DNA of 5,504 nucleotides, taken from contig JANQQY010000706.1 of NCBI GenBank assembly GCA_028284845.1, positions 1 through 5,504 of the forward strand, given 5' to 3'. The position numbers and the translations under genes were made by a program. This DNA comes from Spirochaetales bacterium (GTDB taxonomy: Bacteria; Spirochaetota; Spirochaetia; DSM-27196; SLST01). Below the pieces are notes generated by a model. The model did no database searches and was not told the origin of the DNA. It saw only the letters and a program-made list of their open reading frames with translations. Positions 1 through 5,504 of this stretch are shown piece after piece. Numbering within the stretch: position 1 is the stretch's first letter; each line of letters opens with the position of its first letter.

Positions 1-1
1 C

Positions 2-556
2 TTCCCGCCGTGGTTCAATACTCTTGGCGGCGGAGACTTCTTGGGAGTACCCATCCCGGCCCTCTTCCTGATCGCCGTCTTTGTTTTCTTCGCGTTCCTG
101 CTGAACAGCACGAGCTTTGGTCGGTCGGTCTACGCAGTCGGTGGAAATGCTGAGGCAGCCCGCCTAAACGGCGTGCGGGTTCCCCGTGTAAAATCGATCC
201 TTTTCGCAACGACCGGCGCGTTGGCGGGTCTCACCGGAATCCTGGTGAGCTCTCAGATAATGGCCGGCACTCCAACGGTCGCGAGAGGATGGGAGTTGCA
301 GATCATCTCAGCCGTTATCATCGGCGGCGCAAGTCTGTCAGGGGGAAGCGGTCGCATCCGAGGTACATTGATCGGCATCTTCTTCCTGGGAATCATCATC
401 AATGGAATGACCCTTCTCAACGTCAGCCAGTACTGGCAACTCGTGGTTCGAGGCGGCCTCATCCTTGCTGCCATTCTCGTGAACGGGGTTCGCATTGTGC
501 GAAGCCGGCAGCTCGCGACCGAATCTACTTCAGAACAGCAGAAAGAGGCCTCTTGA
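2..556 (+). CDS. Sugar ABC transporter permease (RbsC/BPD_transp_2 family), 5'-partial
   Basis: Inner-membrane permease subunit of a ribose/xylose/galactose-type ABC importer. It would form the translocation channel and work with a periplasmic or lipoprotein sugar-binding protein and an RbsA-like ATPase, neither of which is in the window. The reading frame is open from base 2, and the residues before the first possible TTG start at 41 (FPPWFNTLGGGDFLG) fit the family, so the gene begins outside the window and 184 C-terminal residues are visible. These show a hydrophobic segment at about residues 16-35, the cytoplasmic loop with GRSVYAVGGNAEAARLNGV at about 40-58, further membrane segments at about 65-84 and 100-155, and the signature GGASLSGGSGRIRGTLIG. 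The tail is hydrophilic and ends in TGA. The substrate cannot be read from a permease fragment; the neighbouring isomerase and dehydrogenases suggest a monosaccharide or polyol. Family assignment is secure. Confidence 0.93.
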   Translation, partial: FPPWFNTLGGGDFLGVPIPALFLIAVFVFFAFLLNSTSFGRSVYAVGGNAEAARLNGVRVPRVKSILFATTGALAGLTGILVSSQIMAGTPTVARGWELQIISAVIIGGASLSGGSGRIRGTLIGIFFLGIIINGMTLLNVSQYWQLVVRGGLILAAILVNGVRIVRSRQLATESTSEQQKEAS

Positions 557-673
557 CCGGGAGGCATCCGACTGCCCGTCGGCGGTGTCCTATGCGGGCA
601 TCGTCGCCCTCTCCGCAGTAAACGAGTTCGCAGATCTGTCCCCTACGACTCGGGTGGAGTCTATGGGTCGAAC
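557..673. other. Convergent intergenic gap with small hairpins
   Basis: This gap separates the 3' ends of the permease (+) and the isomerase (-), so transcripts from both sides should end here. Visible inverted repeats are CCGAC-N5-GTCGG at 568-582, an alternative TGCCCG-N16-CGGGCA at 573-600, the palindrome CAGATCTG at 631-638, and GACTC-N5-GAGTC at 647-661. The last begins about 12 bases beyond the isomerase stop. None is followed by a T-run on either strand, so a classical intrinsic terminator is not demonstrated; Rho-type or weak bidirectional termination is possible. I see no coding region here. Confidence 0.35.
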
Positions 674-1963
674 TCAGGTGCTGGAAGCGGCTCGCTCCAG
701 ATTGAGTCCCACCGTCTTGAGGCCGTTCACGATGCTCCCGGTTGTCGGCATCAACGGCAAGAGTGTCGCCTGTAGCGTATGATAGAGGTCGGGCTTGCCA
801 TACCAGGGATCGGTGACGGCCTGGAGATCATTGTTGAGTTGATGGTGCCAGGAGCCTTCCTCGCGGTCGATCAGGTGATGCTCACACCAGTCCCAGATCC
901 GCCGATACCACGCCTCGTAGAGCGAACCACCAACGATGTCGCCAAGCCAGTAGGCCGCTCCGATTCCCTCGGTGCACGGCCACCAGTAGCGATCGTGATC
1001 TACCGGCTGACCGTCCCAGCCAACGGTGAAATAGAAGCCACCGCCGGGCCGTGCCCAACCCTCCTCAACGGCCTTGCCAAAGAGGGTCACTGCCGACTCC
1101 TTCATCCAATCCAATTTCCGCCCAGTCAGGGTCCAAAGTTGGAGCAGCAGCCGCGACCACTCCAACCAGTGCCCGACGGTCGACCCGTAGGGGCGGAAGA
1201 CATCGCGGTCGTACTCAAAGTCAACGTTCCAGTTCTCGTCGAAGTGCTCCGGGAGGCGCCATTCGTTCCCGGCCGTCACCTCTTTAATCAACAGCGTAGC
1301 AATGCGCTCCGCTCGAGTCAGGTAGTTGCTATCTCCGGTGACCTCGTATGCGGCCATGAGTGCTTCGGTGAGATGCATGTTGGAGTTCTGACCCCGATAC
1401 GCCTCGACAGACGTCCAGTCGTTGTGGAAGTCCTCGTGGATCGCGCCGTGACGCTCCTCCCAGAATCGACGAAAGAGGATCTCCGTGATGTCATCGAGGA
1501 GTCGTCCGCCGTCCGGATGGCCAATGGCCTTCGCCGTCGCAGCTGAGAGCAGCACAAAGGCGTGACCATACGCAACCTTGGCGTCGTTGGTCGGACCATT
1601 GTAGCCCGTCGACCAGTGATAGCCTCCAAGCTTCTGATCACGATGACCGTCAAGGAGGAATTCAACGCCGTGATCAACGATCCTATCGGCTCCGGGTCGA
1701 CCCATCAGATGCGCGATCGAGTAGCAATAGACCAGCCGGGTCGTTTGGAAGAGGTTTCGCGTGGGCACGGGGGCGGGCGGCCAGCCTGTGGGTAGGGGAT
1801 CGCCGGACCCATCAAGATCGAAGAAACCTCCGCGCGGGTTGATCGAACTCTTCTCGTAGAAGTCGAGCAGGCGGTTCGCCTCGCCTACCAGCCAAAGCCG
1901 GTGGCTCGTCTGAGAGGCCCAACGCTGTCCTTCCGGCAGCCAATCTTCTCTTGTTGTGGTCAC
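674..1963 (-). CDS. AGE/YihS-family aldose-ketose isomerase (mannose isomerase-like)
   Basis: Cytoplasmic (alpha/alpha)6-barrel enzyme of the N-acylglucosamine 2-epimerase superfamily, which interconverts aldoses and ketoses such as mannose/fructose, or sulfoquinovose/sulfofructose in YihS. With the GTG start it is 429 residues, close to the 400-420 usual for the family. Compared from memory with YihS, the sugar-binding and catalytic positions are all present: R76 (in TTRLVYCYS), H197 (YRGQNSNMH), H265 and E268 (VGHWLEW), and H395 (GKPDLYH). The stretch RPYGSTVGHWLEWSRLLL is strikingly YihS-like. Two positions that I recall as sulfonate-contacting glutamines in YihS appear as H374 and P391, which favours a mannose-isomerase-type substrate over sulfoquinovose; this is inference. 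The start was moved 17 codons inside the longest frame because AGGAGGA lies 7 bases before this GTG, while the upstream ATG at 2014 has no ribosome site and sits in a hairpin. It follows araC on the same strand after 120 bases. Confidence 0.88.
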   Translation of the reverse strand: MTTTREDWLPEGQRWASQTSHRLWLVGEANRLLDFYEKSSINPRGGFFDLDGSGDPLPTGWPPAPVPTRNLFQTTRLVYCYSIAHLMGRPGADRIVDHGVEFLLDGHRDQKLGGYHWSTGYNGPTNDAKVAYGHAFVLLSAATAKAIGHPDGGRLLDDITEILFRRFWEERHGAIHEDFHNDWTSVEAYRGQNSNMHLTEALMAAYEVTGDSNYLTRAERIATLLIKEVTAGNEWRLPEHFDENWNVDFEYDRDVFRPYGSTVGHWLEWSRLLLQLWTLTGRKLDWMKESAVTLFGKAVEEGWARPGGGFYFTVGWDGQPVDHDRYWWPCTEGIGAAYWLGDIVGGSLYEAWYRRIWDWCEHHLIDREEGSWHHQLNNDLQAVTDPWYGKPDLYHTLQATLLPLMPTTGSIVNGLKTVGLNLERAASST

Positions 1964-1970
1964 GCCGCTC

Positions 1971-1977
1971 TCCTCCT
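1971..1977 (-). promoter_or_regulatory. Shine-Dalgarno site of the isomerase gene
   Basis: On the minus strand AGGAGGA lies 7 bases before GTG at 1963-1961. This is near-perfect complementarity to the 16S anti-SD at ideal spacing. It decides the start in favour of the GTG rather than the in-frame ATG at 2014-2012, which has no such site. Confidence 0.75.
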
Positions 1978-2009
1978 CGAGGTTGCGCCAGCTTCCACCA
2001 CTGGTCGCA

Positions 2010-2030
2010 CCCATCGTTCAGAGCGATGGG
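2010..2030 (-). repeat. Perfect 7-bp inverted repeat (hairpin) in isomerase leader
   Basis: CCCATCG and its exact complement CGATGGG are separated by 7 bases. No T-run follows on the minus strand, so it is not an obvious terminator. It overlaps the rejected upstream ATG of the isomerase and lies about 33 bases before its Shine-Dalgarno. Attenuator, mRNA-stabilising hairpin or operator are all possible; chance is also possible for a repeat this short. Confidence 0.45.
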
Positions 2031-2083
2031 ACGCCTGCTGGCAGGTCGAGAAGAAATAGTCTCATGAGCGTGGGTCGGCGTGT

Positions 2084-3061
2084 TTATCTGGAAATGACGC
2101 CGGTTTGTTTCCCAGTGAGTGTGGGGGTCGTTTCCGCGTTCGGAACATCTTTCGGAGTTGTGAGTGAGCCTCGGTACGCCGACGGCGCGAACCCGGTCTC
2201 TCGATGGAACGCCCGACTGAACGCATAGATCGATGAGAACCCGCACTTCAGCGCGACGGTTCCAACCGCATCGCCATTAACGAGGAACTGCTTTGCGTTT
2301 CGAATGCGAACACTGGTGAGATACTGCCGGAACGGCACCCCCACCTCGCGGTGAAAGATTCTGCTCAGATGTGACGGATGCAGCCCGACCCGACGGCCTA
2401 TCTCCGTGAGGCTTACATCCTCGTTCCAGTGAGCACGGACTGACTCTGCGGCGTACTGCACGGCTTCAGATCGCGTCGTCCAACCGTCGATCTGATCCAC
2501 GCGCCGATTCACAAGAGCGATGATCGACAGCATCGCGCTGAAGACTCTGTAGCTTCGGTAGGGCTGGTAGCTCCTGATCTCAGAGATGATGTCAAAGATA
2601 GGAGAGAAGAACTCGGGTGCGTGTCGTATCAATACGAACGACTCAATGTCGAGGTTGTCGCCAAGATCCTCGAGTGCGCGAAACTCCTCAGTGCACTCAA
2701 GATACTCGATCGACCGAGGCGTCTTGGTCAGCAGTCGGCGTGGCGGAAGAATGTGGTTGTTCGAAATCCCGACCACATGTTTCGTCTGTACTCCCACCCA
2801 GAAGTACTCTATGTCACTCTGGCCAATCGCGAACTGGTGTTCGAGTCCAGGCGCGGTAACCATGACATCGTCGGCGATACACTCTATCGGCGCCTTCCCG
2901 GGAAGGACCTGTATCGAACCTCGACCACGCTTCACGTAGACAATCTCGTATCCAAGATGCGTGTGGACATCGAACTCATGTCCGGTCTCGCTGTCACAGT
3001 AGCCGGCGTGAGTGAGCTGGGGCAGTTCGTCGAGCGGATAATCCCAGCAGTAGAACGCCAT
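2084..3061 (-). CDS. AraC-family transcriptional regulator with cupin sensor domain
   Basis: Cytoplasmic DNA-binding regulator of 325 residues from the chosen ATG. The N-terminal AraC-binding cupin domain (about residues 28-95) carries the typical pattern HEFDVHTHLGYEIVYVKRGRG and a later APGLEHQF, and likely binds a small ligand such as a sugar. The C-terminal AraC DNA-binding domain spans about 200-298, with two helix-turn-helix units at about 217-239 (SLTEIGRRVGLHPSHLSRIFHRE) and 266-288 (ending SRAFHRE), and the family-defining end GFAPSAYRG. A 27-residue polar tail follows, and the stop is TAA. The frame can extend to a TTG at 3097, but that TTG lies directly after a TTGACA box, so ATG 3061 is preferred; no strong ribosome site is visible for either. 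The gene is divergent from the SDR-UroD-MDR operon and upstream of the isomerase, so it probably regulates one or both (inference). Confidence 0.93.
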   Translation of the reverse strand: MAFYCWDYPLDELPQLTHAGYCDSETGHEFDVHTHLGYEIVYVKRGRGSIQVLPGKAPIECIADDVMVTAPGLEHQFAIGQSDIEYFWVGVQTKHVVGISNNHILPPRRLLTKTPRSIEYLECTEEFRALEDLGDNLDIESFVLIRHAPEFFSPIFDIISEIRSYQPYRSYRVFSAMLSIIALVNRRVDQIDGWTTRSEAVQYAAESVRAHWNEDVSLTEIGRRVGLHPSHLSRIFHREVGVPFRQYLTSVRIRNAKQFLVNGDAVGTVALKCGFSSIYAFSRAFHRETGFAPSAYRGSLTTPKDVPNAETTPTLTGKQTGVISR

Positions 3062-3194
3062 GCCGGGAAGTATCACCGTAATCCGTTCGAACCGCAAGTT
3101 CTGTCAAATGGAGGCAAACTTCGATCAAACCGGGAAGGGCCGGCGCGTGAGACGATTGGGCGTGGAAACACCAGCAACGGGCAACCCGCGCGAC
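3062..3194. promoter_or_regulatory. Divergent promoter region between the AraC regulator and the SDR operon
   Basis: This 133-base gap must carry the promoters of both divergent units. On the minus strand an exact TTGACA (3107-3102) is followed after 18 bases by a weak GATTAC (3083-3078), a possible sigma70 promoter for the regulator that would leave a very short leader before ATG 3061. The palindrome GTTCGAAC (3085-3092), flanked by further matching C/G bases, lies inside that spacer and is a candidate operator. No clear -35/-10 pair is visible for the plus-strand operon, as would be expected if it needs an AraC-type activator. Confidence 0.4.
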
Positions 3195-3968
3195 ATGGAA
3201 GGAATGGTCGTAGCGATCACTGGGGCGGGAAGTGGAATCGGACGCGGATTGGCCGAGTACTTCGCGGAACGGGGTTCTGCAGTGGCGGCCTTTGATGTCG
3301 ACACAGATGGCCTGGAAGAGACAGGAGCTCACGTGGAGCAGAGCGGCGTGGATTGCTTCAGGGTGCCTCTCGATGTCAGCGACGCACAAGCCACACAGAA
3401 AGCGATTGCAGACGCGATCGCGGAGCTGAGACACATCGACGCGCTCTTTGCGAACGCCGGTGTTATTGGGCCGTCAGACTTCTTGGCATCAACACCCGAG
3501 GAGTGGTCACGGGTCATGAACGTCAACGTTCTTGGGGTCGTCAACAGTTGCCATGCCGTCATCCCGCACATGATGGAGCGACGACGCGGCCGGATCGTCG
3601 CGACCGCAAGCTACAACGCCTTCCGCGCCGGACCGCATGTCATACCCTATCGCGTCAGCAAGGCAGGCGTGATGATGCTGGTGCGCAGTCTCAGCCTCGT
3701 TATGGGTCCGTACGGCGTGACCGTCAACGCCATCAGTCCCGGCGTCACGATGACTCCCATGCAGCGGCACCACGCACAGCGGACGGCAGAAGAGTCAGGT
3801 GTGACGTTAGAGGAATATCTTGCAGAACGAACCGCAAAGATCCCGATGCAACACCTCACCGAAATCCAAGACGTCAACGCGATCGCAGGATTTCTTGTGT
3901 CGGAAGAAGCGAGGTTGATCACCGGCCAGAGCATCGCGCCCGACGGAGGAGTCTTTGCATCGTCATGA
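3195..3968 (+). CDS. Classical SDR-family NAD(P)-dependent dehydrogenase/reductase
   Basis: Cytoplasmic Rossmann-fold oxidoreductase of 257 residues, the normal size for a classical short-chain dehydrogenase. The cofactor motif TGAGSGIG is at residues 9-16, and D34 (FDVD) at the end of the second strand points to NAD rather than NADP. NAG is at 87-89, and the full catalytic tetrad is present: N111 (NVNVLG), S139, Y152 and K156 (YRVSK). The C-terminus (LITGQSIAPDGG) is typical. The substrate is not deducible; the sugar-transport and isomerase context suggests a sugar, polyol or sugar acid, and pairing with the downstream SorE-like MDR recalls SorD/SorE (inference). The ATG at 3195 sits directly before the first beta strand; the frame is open further upstream and a GTG at 3147 with AAGGG 7 bases before it is an alternative start. 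It is first in a probable operon, 22 bases before the UroD-like gene. Confidence 0.92.
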   Translation: MEGMVVAITGAGSGIGRGLAEYFAERGSAVAAFDVDTDGLEETGAHVEQSGVDCFRVPLDVSDAQATQKAIADAIAELRHIDALFANAGVIGPSDFLASTPEEWSRVMNVNVLGVVNSCHAVIPHMMERRRGRIVATASYNAFRAGPHVIPYRVSKAGVMMLVRSLSLVMGPYGVTVNAISPGVTMTPMQRHHAQRTAEESGVTLEEYLAERTAKIPMQHLTEIQDVNAIAGFLVSEEARLITGQSIAPDGGVFASS

Positions 3969-3977
3969 GTGAATCCA

Positions 3978-3985
3978 AGGAAGGA
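3978..3985 (+). promoter_or_regulatory. Shine-Dalgarno site of the UroD-like gene
   Basis: The purine-rich AGGAAGGA ends 5 bases before ATG 3991. It lies in the 22-base gap after the SDR stop, which supports translation of the second gene from a shared transcript. Confidence 0.7.
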
Positions 3986-3990
3986 AGAGA

Positions 3991-5133
3991 ATGAGCTACT
4001 CACATCGCGAGCGCGTGCTCGCCGCCTTTAATCACGAGGAAGCCGACCGTATCCCTATCGACATGATGGGAAACGCCACAATGCTCCTGGACGAGACCTA
4101 CCTGCGACTTCGAGACCATCTGAGTCTTGACCCGATTCCGCCGGCGCGGTCCGGAACGAGTGCCAACTACTACGACACACGCATTCTGAAACGCTTCGAC
4201 GTCGACTTCCGGCGGATCTTCTTGAAGAAGAATCCGAACGCGCGAACGGAACAGCGCGAAGATGGGACAATCGTCGACGGCTGGGGAGTCGGGTACAAGA
4301 AGGCGGGACTCTACGTGAATACGACGATCCACCCACTCACCGGAGTCACAGATCTACGCGCGATTCACGACTACCATTGGCCGAGCGCAGACGAGATCTA
4401 CTCGGCAGAAGGCCTTGCCGAGAAGGCGCGTCAGCTTTCGGAGACCACCGACTACGCGCTCGTCGCGCGAAACCCATTGACCTACGGCTTCCTCGATCGC
4501 GCGTGCCAGCTCATGAGAATGGACGAGTTTCTCATGAACATTGCCGCAGAGCCCGAGCTTGCCCGGGCGGTCATCGACCATCTCCTGACTGTATACAAGG
4601 ATGTCTACCGGCTCTTTCTGGAAGCGATCGGACCGTACGTTCAGATGGTTGAGATCGGTGACGACATCGGGTCGACCGAGAGTCTTATCATCTCACCGGC
4701 GATGTACCGTGAGTTCATCAAGCCGGCGGAGCGCGAACTCTACGGGCTGATCCATGAGCTTGCTCCCGGTGCGGCACTGTTCCGTCACACCGACGGTGCC
4801 ATCTTCGACATCATTCCGGATCTCGTGGAGGTGGGGGTGAACGTTCTCAACCCGGTACAAACCTCCACGGCCGGTATGGAGGCACGGGGACTCAAGCGGG
4901 CGTACGGCGACCAGATCACATTTCACGGAGCCGTCGAAGGTCTGGAGGGTGCGGCAAACGCAGACGCTGCGATCGCTGAGATTCGTGACCGGATCGATGC
5001 GCTCGCGCCGGGTGGCGGGTACGTGCTCGCAAGCTGCAACCACATCATCGATGTCGCACCTGAGATCATCGTCGCGGCCTACGACGAAGCTCGTGCGTAC
5101 GGCACCTACCAACAGCGGAAACGTACGGGATGA
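3991..5133 (+). CDS. Uroporphyrinogen decarboxylase (UroD/MtaA)-superfamily protein, substrate unknown
   Basis: 380-residue soluble TIM-barrel protein of the superfamily that includes heme-pathway UroD and the corrinoid:coenzyme M methyltransferases MtaA/MtbA and CmuA. The family start RERVLAAFNHEEADRIPID (residues 6-24) is clear, as are a central GDDIGSTESLIISPAMYREFIKP and RHTDGAIFDIIPDLVEVGVNVLNPVQ. It is unlikely to be true HemE: it is embedded in a sugar operon and its sequence resembles the catabolic UroD-like group. In MtaA-type methyltransferases zinc is held by an H-x-C motif plus a distal Cys. Here the corresponding region reads H266-T-D268 and the distal Cys is probably C349 (ASCNH), so the middle Cys appears replaced by Asp. 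That leaves either an altered metal site or another activity. No corrinoid protein is seen in the window. Length and both ends look complete. Methyl transfer (demethylation of a methylated substrate) is one possibility; I do not assign a reaction. Confidence 0.88.
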   Translation: MSYSHRERVLAAFNHEEADRIPIDMMGNATMLLDETYLRLRDHLSLDPIPPARSGTSANYYDTRILKRFDVDFRRIFLKKNPNARTEQREDGTIVDGWGVGYKKAGLYVNTTIHPLTGVTDLRAIHDYHWPSADEIYSAEGLAEKARQLSETTDYALVARNPLTYGFLDRACQLMRMDEFLMNIAAEPELARAVIDHLLTVYKDVYRLFLEAIGPYVQMVEIGDDIGSTESLIISPAMYREFIKPAERELYGLIHELAPGAALFRHTDGAIFDIIPDLVEVGVNVLNPVQTSTAGMEARGLKRAYGDQITFHGAVEGLEGAANADAAIAEIRDRIDALAPGGGYVLASCNHIIDVAPEIIVAAYDEARAYGTYQQRKRTG

Positions 5134-5160
5134 TCCAATGGCTGCAAACCCTATGGACCT

Positions 5161-5166
5161 AGGTGA
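5161..5166 (+). promoter_or_regulatory. Shine-Dalgarno site of the MDR gene
   Basis: AGGTGA lies 5 bases before ATG 5172 and supports that start over the in-frame GTG at 5163, which overlaps this site. The gap to the preceding UroD-like stop is 38 bases, consistent with one operon. Confidence 0.55.
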
Positions 5167-5171
5167 GCGCC

Positions 5172-5504
5172 ATGCCTCTTGAGTGGCTGTTCTTCGGCAA
5201 CGGCATCGAATCGCTGGGGGTGAACGGGAGACCGACAGAGCACCCAATGCCGACGTGCGGTCGCAATCAACTCATTGCGCGGGTTGACGCGATTGGGATT
5301 TGCGCATCAGACGCCAAGATGGTGACGATGGGCCCGAGATATCCACTCTTTTTCGAACGCGATTTCCGCACGGATCCGGCGCGACTTGGGCACGAAGCAG
5401 CGCTGACGGTTATGTCCGTCGGGAGCGAGCTCTGAAGCCGCTTTCGGGTTGGAGACCGTCTTGGAATCCAGCCCGACGTCTACGTTAACGGCAGCCGCGA
5501 GATC
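5172..5504 (+). pseudogene. Zinc-dependent MDR dehydrogenase (SorE-like), in-frame TGA, 3'-partial
   Basis: N-terminal part of a medium-chain zinc-dependent dehydrogenase of the alcohol/polyol dehydrogenase type. Visible are the catalytic-zinc Cys in GICASD (C44, D47) and GHE at residues 73-75, as in family members. After 87 residues the frame meets TGA at 5433-5435 (codon 88), yet the same frame continues with SRFRVGDRLGIQPDVYVNG, exactly the conserved segment that follows VGxxx in MDR proteins; from memory L-sorbose-1-phosphate reductase (SorE) has a similar stretch. No frameshift is needed to join the halves, so this is a single nonsense change (for example CGA to TGA), a sequence error, or recoding. 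The TGA does not sit at the zinc Cys, making selenocysteine unlikely, and neighbouring genes use TGA as a stop. The gene leaves the window at its 3' end. Dehydrogenase family is secure; functional status is not. Confidence 0.8.

Larger units (their letters stand above)
1964..2083 (-). promoter_or_regulatory. Leader between araC-type gene and isomerase gene, with palindromes
   Basis: Non-coding stretch of 120 bases between two minus-strand genes. It holds a perfect 7-bp inverted repeat CCCATCG-N7-CGATGGG (2010-2030), a near-palindrome CCTGC-TG-GCAGG (2034-2045) and the palindrome CTCATGAG (2061-2068). The first could fold in RNA as a hairpin just upstream of the isomerase ribosome site, or the set could be protein-binding sites for a separate isomerase promoter. 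I cannot identify a convincing -35/-10 pair, so whether the isomerase has its own promoter or is read through from the regulator gene is open. Confidence 0.4.

Noticed and set aside
41..43. TTG as the start of the permease
   Set aside because: The frame is open to the window edge and the residues before the TTG match the permease family, so the gene is simply truncated by the window.
568..600. Intrinsic terminator after the permease
   Set aside because: Stems are only 5-6 bp and no T-run follows, so I list them as hairpins in the convergent gap rather than as a terminator.
779..1546. 255-codon open frame on the plus strand
   Set aside because: It lies wholly antisense to the well-supported isomerase gene, is rich in Pro/Val/Arg without family motifs, and is explained by the codon bias of the opposite strand.
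3060..3194. Extended N-terminus of the SDR from 3060
   Set aside because: The additional 45 residues have no SDR character, would overlap the regulator's start, and occupy the promoter region; the ATG at 3195 directly precedes the first Rossmann strand.
2621..3295. 224-codon open frame on the plus strand
   Set aside because: It is antisense to the AraC gene and overlaps the start of the SDR in another frame; no recognisable domain.
4693..5247. 184-codon open frame on the minus strand
   Set aside because: It is antisense to the UroD-like gene and the MDR start, with no motif or ribosome site of note.
5433..5435. TGA as a selenocysteine codon
   Set aside because: It is not at the catalytic or zinc-binding position of the dehydrogenase, whose Cys is already present at residue 44; a nonsense change is simpler.

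Overview
This window is ordinary, moderately GC-rich bacterial DNA with tightly packed genes, ATG/GTG starts and mostly TGA stops. It looks like a carbohydrate or polyol uptake-and-catabolism locus. The mix of an RbsC-type ABC permease, a YihS/mannose-isomerase-like enzyme, a lone AraC regulator, an SDR, a UroD-like protein and a SorE-like dehydrogenase is typical of free-living heterotrophs such as Chloroflexota, Actinomycetota or related environmental lineages. The sequence alone does not fix the taxon, and I saw no transposase, CRISPR array, tRNA or rRNA.

Layout: (1) 2-556 (+) is the C-terminal part of a sugar ABC transporter permease, cut by the window edge. (2) 557-673 is a short convergent gap with small hairpins. 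(3) 674-1963 (-) is an AGE/YihS-family aldose-ketose isomerase; a strong Shine-Dalgarno sequence places its start at a GTG. (4) 1964-2083 is a leader region with palindromes. (5) 2084-3061 (-) is an AraC-family regulator with a cupin sensor domain. (6) 3062-3194 is a divergent promoter region. (7) 3195-3968 (+) is a classical SDR dehydrogenase, 3991-5133 (+) a UroD/MtaA-superfamily protein, and 5172 to the window end (+) a zinc-dependent MDR dehydrogenase. The last three form a compact probable operon.

A plausible reading (inference) is that the transporter imports a sugar or sugar derivative, the AraC protein senses it or a product, the isomerase interconverts aldose and ketose, and the SDR and MDR carry out the redox steps. 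The SDR + MDR pairing recalls SorD/SorE of sorbose metabolism. The UroD-like protein has no obvious role in such a pathway and is the least explained part. Its metal-site motif differs from that of characterised corrinoid methyltransferases of the MtaA type.

The two most noteworthy observations are an in-frame TGA at 5433-5435 in the MDR gene, with clear family homology continuing in the same frame afterwards, and the UroD-like protein of unknown substrate embedded in a sugar operon. I do not see convincing evidence of a wholly new system.
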